DNA of 8,608 bases, from contig JBIKSI010000140.1 in assembly GCA_044348665.1 (NCBI GenBank), positions 1 to 8,608 of the forward strand, given 5' to 3'. The first letter of the stretch is position 1. Each line of letters starts with the position of its first letter. Of this stretch, positions 1 to 7,197 are shown piece after piece. The DNA comes from M2408 sp044348665. Lineage in GTDB: Bacteria; Bacteroidota; Bacteroidia; Flavobacteriales_D; Crocinitomicaceae. The position numbers and the translations under genes are program-made. The notes beneath the pieces were generated by a model. That model was not told the DNA's origin, made no database searches, and saw only the letters and a program-made list of their open reading frames with translations.

Positions 1-1522
1 GTTCGTCACTCATCAAAGAAATTAACTCGCTATGGTTAATGATTCGTTTTTCGTTTTTGATGTAAGCTAAGGTGTCTTCTTTCATATAAGTAAAAGAAAA
101 CACAAGCGTTCCAACAAATAATAAAGGCATTACATATTTTGAGTTAACGTATGGAGTCTTGAATTTTCCTCGTGGAATATCAGTTTTATTTTGTAACACT
201 AATACTCCACCGCAAACGACTACAAAGGCAAATAATGTTCCAATACTGCATAAATCAGTTACGGTTGTTAAGTTGAGGAAAAGTGCTGGAACAGCTACTA
301 CAAAACCAACTACAATTGTTGCAAATGATGGGGTTTTAAAGCGAGGGTGAATTTTTGAGAATCGTTTTGGTAAAAGTCCATCTCGACTCATACTCATCCA
401 GATTCGTGGTTGCCCCATTTGAAATACAAGCAATACACTTGCCATGGCTACAACCGCACTGACAGCAATGATTCCTGAAAGCCATTTTAAATCTAATTTT
501 TCAAAAACAAATGCCAATGGATCTCCAACGTCTAAGTCTTCGTAATTAACCATTCCTGTTAATATGAGTGCAATAACTACATATAAAATGGTACAAATAA
601 TGATGGCCCACATCATTCCACGAGGTAAATCTCTTTGTGGGTTTTTACATTCCTCGGCAGTGGTTGAAATCGCGTCAAATCCAATGTACGCAAAGAATAC
701 AGCTGAAACACCTTTCAAAATCCCGGCAATTCCATTTGGTGCAAAGGGATCCCAATTTTTGGTGTCAACATAAAATATTCCAACAGAGATTACAAGTAAA
801 ATAATTGCCAATTTAATTATGACCATTAAATTACTAGCATTTCTCGACTCCTTCATTCCGCGGTAAACCAACCATGTAATGAAAACGATGATGAACAGCG
901 CAGGTAAATCTGCAACAATGTGGAAAGAACCTAATTTTGGTGCGCTTGTCCATGCAGTGTGAGCGGCTTGTAAACCACTATCTAAATCTATGAATTTTTT
1001 CCCTGAGTTAATTAATGCAACAGCTTCGTCGTAGCCTTTACTTGCCGTCAAATAATCCATTTGCATCCATTGAGGTATTTTAAGTCCACCGCTTTCTAGT
1101 AAACTTGTAAAATAGTCACTCCATGAAATGGCGACAGTAATGTTACCAATGGCATATTCCATGATTAATGACCAACCGATTATCCATGCGATAATTTCTC
1201 CAAATGCTACATAGGAATAGGTATAAGCACTTCCTGAAACAGGTACCATGGAAGCGAATTCTGCATAGGCAAAAGCCGCAAATCCACAAGCTAAAGCAGT
1301 AAAAATGAAAAGAAAAATTACTCCTGGTCCACCATCTGCACTTGCTTTTCCAATGGTACTAAAAATTCCAGCTCCGATGATAGCAGCGATACCAAAAGCT
1401 GTTAAGTCCCTTACGCCAAGGTGCTTTCCAAGTGCCACATGACCATCAGCGTTTTCTCTATCTGCAACTTGTTGCATGATATCCTTCACTGATTTTTTTC
1501 GGAATAATGATTTGAATGACAT
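1..1522 (-). CDS. Amino acid permease, APC superfamily, cationic amino-acid transporter (CAT) type; C-terminus beyond the left edge
   Basis: An inner-membrane secondary transporter that would import amino acids, probably basic ones if the CAT assignment holds; the exact substrate is not readable from sequence. I translated the reverse complement: the start is the ATG at 1522-1520 and 507 codons stay open to the window edge, so the end is missing. A soluble N-terminus (about 38 residues) is followed by VRDLTAFGIAAIIGAGIFST, the APC TM1 motif with GAGIF near residue 50. At least nine or ten hydrophobic segments follow. Around position 620-680 the translation reads FDAISTTAEECKNPQRDLPRG, a signature I associate with CAT transporters. 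A roughly 55-residue hydrophilic loop (about 1080-900) follows the early membrane segments. It has its own putative promoter just upstream and lies 132 bp after the Lys1-like gene on the same strand, so it is probably transcribed separately. Confidence is high for the family and low for the substrate. Confidence 0.9.
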   Translation of the reverse strand, partial: MSFKSLFRKKSVKDIMQQVADRENADGHVALGKHLGVRDLTAFGIAAIIGAGIFSTIGKASADGGPGVIFLFIFTALACGFAAFAYAEFASMVPVSGSAYTYSYVAFGEIIAWIIGWSLIMEYAIGNITVAISWSDYFTSLLESGGLKIPQWMQMDYLTASKGYDEAVALINSGKKFIDLDSGLQAAHTAWTSAPKLGSFHIVADLPALFIIVFITWLVYRGMKESRNASNLMVIIKLAIILLVISVGIFYVDTKNWDPFAPNGIAGILKGVSAVFFAYIGFDAISTTAEECKNPQRDLPRGMMWAIIICTILYVVIALILTGMVNYEDLDVGDPLAFVFEKLDLKWLSGIIAVSAVVAMASVLLVFQMGQPRIWMSMSRDGLLPKRFSKIHPRFKTPSFATIVVGFVVAVPALFLNLTTVTDLCSIGTLFAFVVVCGGVLVLQNKTDIPRGKFKTPYVNSKYVMPLLFVGTLVFSFTYMKEDTLAYIKNEKRIINHSELISLMSDE

Positions 1523-1546
1523 AAATAGAATTAATGTTTAAGTAAG

Positions 1547-1554
1547 CAAAGATA
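1547..1554 (-). promoter_or_regulatory. Putative -7 promoter element (TAnnTTTG) for the permease
   Basis: The minus strand reads TATCTTTG, a full match to the Bacteroidota/flavobacterial -7 consensus TAnnTTTG, 24 bp upstream of the permease ATG. That would leave a leader of about 15-20 nt. No clear -33 TTG box is visible at the usual distance, so the call rests on the -7 element and its position. Confidence 0.5.
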
Positions 1555-1654
1555 TAAAAATCTTTCTTTTATTGAAATTACTTAGATTCAAATCAACAAT
1601 GCAGTCGAAAATAAATTTAAGATTAACAATTAAAACTTGTAATTAATAAGAAAA

Positions 1655-2875
1655 TCAAACTTCTATACCTTTCACGTAGCTCTCCAGATACTTGAAATTT
1701 TCTGTTAATTCTCCATGTAAATTAGTTTCACTTCCTCTGCCAATAATGTTATCTGGATCTTCTACGAACATTGCGGGCAAAATGTATTTAATGAGTTCAT
1801 TCCCAAAATCTTCGGATGCATCTTTTGGTAATTCGCAAGGTAAATTATCAACAGACATGACAATTACATTTTCTTCTTTTGAGTAATCATCAATGTTTTC
1901 ACTTTCAGGGTTATATCCAAAAAATGGATCTGAAATCGTAGATGGTTTTAAGGTACATGCAACAGGTCCATCGATGTCGCAAGAAACATCAGCGACCACT
2001 TTTAATCGTTTGTTTTCTTTGAAATCTTGTTTGCTAATGATAATAGGGGAGGTGTTTGCCCAATAATGACAGGCTACATACATATCTGCATGTGCTGCAA
2101 ATTTTGGAAAAACTGATTTATATTCCTGGGGATTTGTATAAAAATCCTTTTTGTCAAAATCCGAACCATCTTTTCTAGCAAAATAGTCGTCCACTTCTAA
2201 ATGAGTAAAAACTGCTTCGTCAAAAGTTTTTGAAGTAAATTCTTCGGGACTTACTTCAATAATTGGCAACAAGTTCATGATTTCTCGTGCACCGTAACCA
2301 ACTCTTCCAAATCCTGTTAAAACAATTTTTGTGTTTTTTGGGAAAATAACTTTTTTAAGTTCATTCTCCATTTCTACTCGGTCATGACAAGTATGTGCCG
2401 CTTTTAAATCGTACAATTTATGCTTTAATCCAAATGCTCTAAATCCGTTATAGCAGCCTACGATTCCGGCATATCTTCCGAAACCAATCAATCTTTTTCC
2501 AATTCTATTTTTTAGAACTTCGTAATCAATTAATTGAATTTTTTTATCCAAAATAGCCAACAGTAAATCTCTATTATATGGCTGTTTTTTTATTGTATGA
2601 GAGAAAAATAAATATTTTTTATTTGGAATTAAATCATGGATTAGAACCTCTTTTACACCAATCAAGACATCACATTCAGTCATGTCTTCTTGCACTTGAA
2701 TTCCTTCTGCAAGATATTCATTATCCTTAAAAGCTCTAATTGGACTTGTTTGCACAATTACTTGCACATTGGGGAATTTTTCTTGAACAATGGCACATTG
2801 TTTTGGGGTTAATGGCACTCTGAAATCTGGTGGCACTTTTCCTTCTCTAATAACTCCTAATTTAATTTTTCCCAT
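1655..2875 (-). CDS. Lys1-type saccharopine dehydrogenase / alanine dehydrogenase-PNT fold NAD(P)-dependent oxidoreductase
   Basis: A 406-residue cytoplasmic oxidoreductase. The N-terminal half has the AlaDH/PNT N-domain layout, opening with KLGVIREGKVPPDFRVPLTP. Against what I recall of yeast Lys1, GVKE places the conserved Lys at residue 75, and FSHTIKKQ places the conserved His at residue 93; these are the two catalytic residues of Lys1. IDYEVL and GFGRYAGIVG (about 117-140) also match Lys1. The nucleotide-binding segment is LTGFGRVGYGA (187-197), followed by VVADVSCDIDGPV (293-305) and VDNLPCELPKDAS (342-354), both Lys1-like. Lys1 proteins are about 370 residues; the extra length lies mostly around 205-260. 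It is the last gene of the operon, 29 bp after the HAD gene. The family could form or split saccharopine-like opines from lysine and a 2-keto acid. The bacterial substrate is unknown, and the sugar-acid neighbours leave open a 2-keto acid other than 2-oxoglutarate. Confidence 0.82.
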   Translation of the reverse strand: MGKIKLGVIREGKVPPDFRVPLTPKQCAIVQEKFPNVQVIVQTSPIRAFKDNEYLAEGIQVQEDMTECDVLIGVKEVLIHDLIPNKKYLFFSHTIKKQPYNRDLLLAILDKKIQLIDYEVLKNRIGKRLIGFGRYAGIVGCYNGFRAFGLKHKLYDLKAAHTCHDRVEMENELKKVIFPKNTKIVLTGFGRVGYGAREIMNLLPIIEVSPEEFTSKTFDEAVFTHLEVDDYFARKDGSDFDKKDFYTNPQEYKSVFPKFAAHADMYVACHYWANTSPIIISKQDFKENKRLKVVADVSCDIDGPVACTLKPSTISDPFFGYNPESENIDDYSKEENVIVMSVDNLPCELPKDASEDFGNELIKYILPAMFVEDPDNIIGRGSETNLHGELTENFKYLESYVKGIEV

Positions 2876-2904
2876 TTTTTTATTTCATTTAGACTTAGCT
2901 AAAT

Positions 2905-3579
2905 TTATTTTTCAGTTATAAAATAATTATCGATAAATTCTCTCACGCAACCTTCACCTCCTTTTTTCGTAAGAATCAGGTCTACATAAGATTTTATTGT
3001 TCTATGTGCGTCACTTGGACATGCTGAAAAGCCAATTTCCTGCATCAATGCCAAATCATTTAGGTCGTCACCAATCATAGCGACCTCATTTAGATTGATT
3101 TTTAAAGTGTCACACCAATTTTTTAAAATGTCTAATTTTGCTTCTCGTCCAACATGACACAATTCAATACCAAGAATAGAAGCTCTTTTTTTGATTGTTT
3201 CTCCATAAAAACCAGAGGAGATGATGCCAACACGAATTCCTTTTTCCTGCAAATGCATGATTCCCATGCCATCTTTTGCATTGAATTTCTTCATTTGGTC
3301 GCCATTCTCTGTGTAATACATTCCAGCATCTGTCATTACGCCATCAACATCTAAAATTAAAAACTTAATTGAATTCAATTTCTCTTTGATGGCTGGAATT
3401 TCAAATAGTGGGCTAAAAAGTAAACTCTGAATATCTGTTTCAAACTCCTCCGCAATGGTTTCAATTTCTAATAAAGCGAGTTCACTCACATTATCAACAT
3501 TGAAATCTGCCAAAAAGGAATAAAAATCCAAACCATTTTTTGCACAAAGACCTTTTATATTTTGTTCTAAAAATATCAT
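2905..3579 (-). CDS. KdsC-like HAD-superfamily (subclass IIIA) phosphatase with an extra N-terminal domain
   Basis: A 224-residue protein whose residues 70-220 form a KdsC-type HAD phosphatase. KdsC hydrolyses KDO-8-phosphate; relatives act on other 2-keto-3-deoxy-sugar-acid phosphates. Motif I is LDVDGVMTD with nucleophile D77 and acid/base D79. Motif II is IISSG (S121/S122) where KdsC has ITGR. The motif III lysine is probably K148 in GREAKLDIL, and motif IV is GDDLND (170-175) for Mg2+. KdsC proteins are about 160-190 residues with DxD near the start; here about 65 residues precede it. That extension, with IETIAEEFETDIQSLLF at 39-55, resembles the end of a Cro/XRE-type helix-turn-helix, but no clear recognition helix is visible. 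The start overlaps the DAHP-synthase stop in an ATGA (3576-3579), which indicates translational coupling. The family call is firm; the substrate is inferred from context. Confidence 0.85.
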   Translation of the reverse strand: MIFLEQNIKGLCAKNGLDFYSFLADFNVDNVSELALLEIETIAEEFETDIQSLLFSPLFEIPAIKEKLNSIKFLILDVDGVMTDAGMYYTENGDQMKKFNAKDGMGIMHLQEKGIRVGIISSGFYGETIKKRASILGIELCHVGREAKLDILKNWCDTLKINLNEVAMIGDDLNDLALMQEIGFSACPSDAHRTIKSYVDLILTKKGGEGCVREFIDNYFITEK

Positions 3580-4574
3580 ATCATTTTGTATCCTACAGCT
3601 TGTGCAACTGGTTTTAAACTTGCAAATAATGCTTCAAATTCTGCGTGATTTAGTTGTTGAGACGCATCAGAAAGTGCCACCTTTGGATTAGGATGAGATT
3701 CAATTAATAATCCATCTATTCCCATGGCAACACAAGCTCGAGCTAAATCTGCAACTCCATAGGCATAACCCATTGCGTGACTAGGATCAAGAATTACTGG
3801 CAAATTTGTGTGTTTTTTTAACCAAGCTACTCCACATAAATCCAAGGTGAATCGCGTTCCCGTTTCAAAGGTTCTGATTCCGCGTTCACATAAAATTACA
3901 TTTGGATTTCCTCCAGACAATACAAATTCAGCAGCTTGTACGAATTCTTGTAAAGTTGTTCCGAAACCTCTTTTTATTAAAATTGGTTTTTGTGTTTTAG
4001 CGCAAGCTCTCAAAATTCCTTGATCGTACATCGCTTTTGCACCCACTTGAATAATGTCAGTGTAGGCAATAACTTCCTCAACGTGTGTTGCATCTCGCAC
4101 TTCTGTAATTACTTTCATGCCATATTTTTCGCGCACTTGAGCCAGTAATTTTAAACCTTCTTCTCCTAATCCTTGAAAACTATAAGGACTTGTTCTTGGT
4201 TTGTAGCATCCTCCACGGAACAGTTTTAAGCCTAAATTAGACATAAAATCAGCAGATTCAAATATTTGTGCTTCGGATTCCACGGAACAAGGCCCGCCAA
4301 TTAAAACTGTATTTTTGCTTGCTCCACCAATTGAAAAATCTCCAATTTTGATTTCACGAGTTGCATCTAAATAACTTTTTGAAGCCAACTGAATATCATT
4401 TGCAAAAACCCATGAATTGGTAATTTTGGACTTTAACTCTTCAGGAACTTCTTTCACATTTGAACCTGTAATCAAAACAAATTCACTTCCATTGTGAATG
4501 CAAAATGCTTTTGTTTTTTGAGCTAAGGCTTGTGCTTCTTGTTCGTTTGTGTCTTTATTTAAATGTAAAATCAT
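3576..4574 (-). CDS. aroF: Type I-beta 3-deoxy-7-phosphoheptulonate (DAHP) synthase family protein with altered substrate-site motifs
   Basis: A 332-residue protein matching the T. maritima-type I-beta DAHP synthase in length and order: an N-terminal ferredoxin-like segment (1-70), then a TIM barrel. The family condenses PEP with erythrose 4-phosphate. Metal ligands are all present: C96 (GGPCSVES), H266 (DPSH), E292 (IESHPNP) and D303 (LSDASQQL). The sugar-phosphate motif KPRTSPYSFQG (125-135), KRG (201-203) and ERGIRTFE (230-237) are intact. The usual QIGARNxQN reads QVGAKAMYDQ (176-185), so the Arg that contacts PEP phosphate in DAHP synthases is Lys and the NxQN part is lost. TRNTLD reads TRFTLD (240-245). 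No chorismate mutase domain is present. ATGA overlaps join it to both the epimerase-CBS and phosphatase genes. It may be an ordinary shikimate enzyme, but context and residues suggest a different aldose phosphate. The symbol reflects family only. Confidence 0.83.
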   Translation of the reverse strand: MILHLNKDTNEQEAQALAQKTKAFCIHNGSEFVLITGSNVKEVPEELKSKITNSWVFANDIQLASKSYLDATREIKIGDFSIGGASKNTVLIGGPCSVESEAQIFESADFMSNLGLKLFRGGCYKPRTSPYSFQGLGEEGLKLLAQVREKYGMKVITEVRDATHVEEVIAYTDIIQVGAKAMYDQGILRACAKTQKPILIKRGFGTTLQEFVQAAEFVLSGGNPNVILCERGIRTFETGTRFTLDLCGVAWLKKHTNLPVILDPSHAMGYAYGVADLARACVAMGIDGLLIESHPNPKVALSDASQQLNHAEFEALFASLKPVAQAVGYKMI

Positions 4575-5575
4575 AATTCTCCTTTTATTAAGTTCATAAA
4601 ACTTACCATTCCAACTGCTTGTTGCTTGTCATTAATAACAGGCAAATACATGATTGGAAATTTATTTTTTTTCACAACTTGGAGCATTTCTAATACCGTT
4701 TGGTTTTCATTGATACAAATTGCATGTGCATTTAGTAGTGATTTGCTGTCTAAATTTGTTAAATTTTCAAATTCCTTAATTAAGCCTTTTCGAACATCTG
4801 CATTTGAAATGATTCCTTCAAAATGATTGTTTTCAGAAACAACTAGGGTGAATCCCATTTGACCTTTTTCAATGGCGTTTAAAACTCCAAGAAAATCCAT
4901 TTGTGCCAAAGATATTGTTGGACTTTCCTCCAAAGGAATCATGAAATCACGAATTAAATAATGTGAATCGATTGCTCTTGTCGTCAAATTTAGGAGTGCA
5001 TTTCCAACGCTTGCGGCGTTAAATAAGTATGATCCAGAAACAGACGAACTAACGCCCATATTTCTTAATATGAATGAAACTTCTGCGTTTACTCCTCCAT
5101 CCACATGAATTGATTTGGAAGGATAATTCTTTTTGAAATTTCGAATTTTGTCAAAATTAATCTTATCAAAAACTCCTCCGCTCTGACCAGGTATTGTTGC
5201 CATGATCAGGATGAAATCAAAGTTTGAATAATTTTCAAAGACATCAATTGAAGTAGGAGTGATGATTGCCAATCCTTTTTTTCCAGTAATCGAAGATGGA
5301 ATTTCCAATTTTTCTTCTAAATCTTCAAATTGGAAGGTGATGTATTCTACTGGGTTTTCTTCCAGTAATTTGTAATATTTGGATGGATTTTTCGTAATTA
5401 TATGTAAATCTATCGGAATAGAAGTCCAAGTTCTAATTTGTTTAATATCCTCAAAAACAGATAAATCGTCATTACAATCAACATGTAATAAGTCCACATG
5501 ATGGTCTTTTAAATCCTCTATCGTTTCGCGAAGATTTCTATTTTTATCACTGTATATGGAAGCTGATATTTTCAT
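4571..5575 (-). CDS. Ribulose-phosphate 3-epimerase-like TIM barrel fused to a C-terminal KdsD-like CBS-domain pair
   Basis: A 334-residue two-part protein. Residues 1-195 match ribulose-phosphate 3-epimerase: SASIYSD corresponds to PSILSAD, LLHVDCND (29-36) to VHFDVMD, IDLHIITKNP (55-64) to IDVHLMVKP, ILIMATIPGQSGGVFD (122-137) to the phosphate loop, and IHVDGGVN (156-163) to EVDGG, followed by SGSYLFN. The metal/catalytic set H31, D33, H58 and D159 is therefore retained, so a working ketose-phosphate epimerase is plausible. Residues about 205-334 form two CBS motifs resembling the tail of arabinose-5-phosphate isomerase KdsD: RDFMIP, GIISNADVRKGL in place of GIFTDGDLRR, then AVGMVSFMNLIKGEL. 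CBS pairs usually bind adenosine or other nucleotides and regulate the attached enzyme. It is the first operon gene, and its stop overlaps the next start. The substrate could be ribulose 5-phosphate or another ketose phosphate. I see no clear promoter upstream. Confidence 0.85.
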   Translation of the reverse strand: MKISASIYSDKNRNLRETIEDLKDHHVDLLHVDCNDDLSVFEDIKQIRTWTSIPIDLHIITKNPSKYYKLLEENPVEYITFQFEDLEEKLEIPSSITGKKGLAIITPTSIDVFENYSNFDFILIMATIPGQSGGVFDKINFDKIRNFKKNYPSKSIHVDGGVNAEVSFILRNMGVSSSVSGSYLFNAASVGNALLNLTTRAIDSHYLIRDFMIPLEESPTISLAQMDFLGVLNAIEKGQMGFTLVVSENNHFEGIISNADVRKGLIKEFENLTNLDSKSLLNAHAICINENQTVLEMLQVVKKNKFPIMYLPVINDKQQAVGMVSFMNLIKGEL

Positions 5576-5589
5576 CTATTTTTTTAAAC

Positions 5590-5605
5590 TACTTTTGTAT
5601 TTTTG
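5590..5605 (+). promoter_or_regulatory. Putative -7 promoter elements upstream of the alpha/beta hydrolase gene
   Basis: Two adjacent plus-strand matches to TAnnTTTG occur: TACTTTTG (5590-5597) and TATTTTTG (5598-5605), about 95-100 bp before the hydrolase ATG. No convincing -33 TTG box is visible, and AT-rich DNA gives chance matches, so this is tentative. On the minus strand, where the four-gene operon must start, only a one-mismatch candidate (TAGTTTAA) is seen. Confidence 0.3.
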
Positions 5606-5699
5606 CAAGTATTCTATTTTAAGAAATTAACATTTTTCTTAAATATCGAATCTTTTACAACAAAAATTCGCGTAAAGTTAATGATAAAAAACAAGAATT

Positions 5700-6524
5700 A
5701 TGGAAAAAATTGAAATTAAAAATGATACTTATTTAGGCTCGAATCAACGTAAAAGTTTAATTGATTTGGTAGTTCCTTCAAATTTCAATGGGAATTTAAT
5801 CTTGTTTGTGCACGGCTACATGGGCTTTAAAGATTGGGGCGCTTGGAATTTAATGCAAAATTACTTTGTAAATTTAGGTTTTGGTTTTTGCAAATTTAAT
5901 TTTTCGCATAATGGCGGAACAGTTGAAAATGGCATTGACTTCCCCGATTTAGATGCCTTTGCTCAAAACACGTATTCAAAGGAAGTGTTTGATTTAAAGC
6001 AAGTGCTTGATTATTTAGAGAATAAATTAGTTGATCTTCCCAAAATTACTCTTGTTGGTCATTCGAGAGGTGGCGGAATAACTTTGTTAACTGCAAATGA
6101 TGCTCGAGTTTCCAAAATTGTAACTTTGGCTGCAATTTCTTCGATTGAAAAAAGATTTTCAGATGAAAATATGATTGAATCTTGGAGAAAAGCAGGAGTT
6201 CGATTTGTCAAAAATCAAAGAACGATGCAGGAAATGCCACATAATTTTGATCAATACTTAGATTTTATTGATAAACAAGCGAATTTATCGATCGAACAAG
6301 TTTGCAAAAAGCTTAAAAAGCCAATTTTAATTTTCCATGGAGATGCTGATTTTTCAGTTCCCATCAGTGAAGGTGAAGAGATTGCACTTTGGACAAATTC
6401 TGAATTACAAATCATTAAGAATGCAGATCATGTTTTTGGTGCAAAACATCCATGGGAAAAAGCAAGTTTACCAGCTGATTTAGCTCTGATTTGCAATGAA
6501 ATAAATGATTTTATTCTCGATTGA
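5700..6524 (+). CDS. Alpha/beta hydrolase-fold protein (probable serine esterase or acylaminopeptidase-like hydrolase)
   Basis: A 274-residue cytoplasmic protein with no signal peptide. It has the canonical fold order: FVHGYMGFKDW (37-46, oxyanion-hole loop), nucleophile elbow GHSRGGG with Ser122, acid HGDADFSVP with probable Asp217, and NADHVFG with His244, giving an intact Ser-Asp-His triad. A helical cap of about 60 residues (150-205) lies between strands. The length is normal for the family. It is transcribed divergently from the sugar-acid operon across 124 bp, so the two share an upstream region but need not share a pathway. The substrate cannot be deduced; an ester or amide bond is expected from the fold. 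The ATG at 5700 is favoured because the lead-in MEKIEIKNDTYLG precedes the first fold strand. A short TGATT/AATCA inverted repeat just after the stop (about 6525-6538) is too weak to call a terminator. Confidence 0.88.
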   Translation: MEKIEIKNDTYLGSNQRKSLIDLVVPSNFNGNLILFVHGYMGFKDWGAWNLMQNYFVNLGFGFCKFNFSHNGGTVENGIDFPDLDAFAQNTYSKEVFDLKQVLDYLENKLVDLPKITLVGHSRGGGITLLTANDARVSKIVTLAAISSIEKRFSDENMIESWRKAGVRFVKNQRTMQEMPHNFDQYLDFIDKQANLSIEQVCKKLKKPILIFHGDADFSVPISEGEEIALWTNSELQIIKNADHVFGAKHPWEKASLPADLALICNEINDFILD

Positions 6525-6637
6525 TTTTTTGAATCAGTTGTGCCTATTAATTCTGTAGAACTAATTTGAGTAAAGCTAAACACTTGATTTGTAAGTTTTT
6601 TTGGTGTTTTGAGGTTGTAAATAGTTTTTTCGGGAAT

Positions 6638-6711
6638 ATAATCTGCGGCTTTTCGTCTTTTTCTTTTTGTTATCTGTGGGAGTTAACTTTAACCGTTGAT
6701 TTGCACAAAAA
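6638..6711 (+). repeat. Decayed copy of the ATCWGCG palindromic repeat (unit 0)
   Basis: This stretch aligns with the interior of the repeat units at 7304-8455: ATCTGCG (6641-6647), a T-rich spacer, ATCTGTGGGAGTTAA (6672-6686), then GTTGATTTGCACAAAA where the units have GCTGATTTTCGCAGAAAA. It carries many substitutions and lacks the first arm. It ends where the toxin gene's 3' flank begins. The rest of the 197 bp between the hydrolase stop and the toxin stop shows nothing else I can identify. Confidence 0.6.
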
Positions 6712-6721
6712 AATCACACAA

Positions 6722-6988
6722 TCAAGGGAATTTTTTATAGATATCTTTACGATGTAAAAAGCGAACAAGAATAAGTGTATCTTCTTCTAAATAAAATCCT
6801 AATCGATAGTTTCCAAGTTTAATACGATAAATATTTTTATGAGACTTTAATTTTTTAATATTGGATAATGCATTGATAGAATCAATTGTTTTTAGCTCTA
6901 CAATTACTTTATAAATTGAATTAAGTAACTTTTCGTCTTTAATGGAAGAAATATCTTTTTCAAAAGAACGGTCGTACTTTAAATTCAC
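6722..6988 (-). CDS. Type II toxin-antitoxin system toxin, RelE/ParE superfamily
   Basis: An 88-residue protein with the RelE/ParE layout. N-terminal helices (LKYDRSFEKDISSIKDEKLLNSIYKVIVELK) are followed by KLKSHKNIYRIKLGNYRLGFYLEEDTLILVRFLHRKDIYKKFP. The YRIKLGNYRLGF core and the HRKDIYKxFP ending are typical of RelE-type mRNA interferases, where the basic strand residues and C-terminal His/Arg/Tyr act on ribosome-bound mRNA. The start is GTG: its GTGA overlaps the TGA of the upstream antitoxin (6985-6988), and no internal Met exists. Overlapping antitoxin-first order is standard for these operons. The target (mRNA for RelE, gyrase for ParE) is not decided by sequence alone; the C-terminal motif favours RelE. 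The gene is full length with no sign of decay. Confidence 0.85.
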   Translation of the reverse strand: MNLKYDRSFEKDISSIKDEKLLNSIYKVIVELKTIDSINALSNIKKLKSHKNIYRIKLGNYRLGFYLEEDTLILVRFLHRKDIYKKFP

Positions 6989-7182
6989 TTTTTAAGTTGT
7001 TTGAAAATAGTTTCCTCACTCACAAAATCACCTGTTTTTGAGCTTTCTATTAATTCAAAAAAAGACAAATCTTCTTGCTCTTCCTCACTCAAAACTTTAA
7101 CATTTATCCCAAGTTTTTTGGCCAAACTCACCAATAGCTTTAAATTACCTTTTGAATCACTATTTAAAATAATCGTTTGCAT
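6985..7182 (-). CDS. Cognate antitoxin of the RelE/ParE-type toxin
   Basis: A 65-residue protein directly upstream of the toxin, overlapping it by 4 bp. The N-terminal MQTIILNSDSKGNLKLLVSLAKKLGINVKVLS forms a beta-strand then helix, as in short Bacteroidota antitoxins of the DUF2683/Phd-like sort. The acidic remainder EEEQEDLSFFELIESSKTGDFVSEETIFKQLKK would wrap the toxin. I do not recognise a named DNA-binding family. The assignment as antitoxin rests on size, acidic C-terminal half, order and overlap with a recognisable toxin. Such antitoxins normally repress their own promoter together with the toxin. Confidence 0.75.
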   Translation of the reverse strand: MQTIILNSDSKGNLKLLVSLAKKLGINVKVLSEEEQEDLSFFELIESSKTGDFVSEETIFKQLKK

Positions 7183-7197
7183 TTTTATTTGTTTTCA

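Noticed and set aside
159..773. Two plus-strand open frames of 63 and 69 codons inside the permease region
   Set aside because: They are antisense to a clearly coding transporter with APC motifs and have no family features of their own.
1692..4826. Short plus-strand open frames antisense to the four operon genes (64-71 codons)
   Set aside because: They overlap well-supported genes on the other strand, have unlikely compositions and no recognisable motifs.
6525..6545. Rho-independent terminator after the hydrolase gene
   Set aside because: The stem TGATT/AATCA is 5 bp, AT-rich and not followed by a T run.
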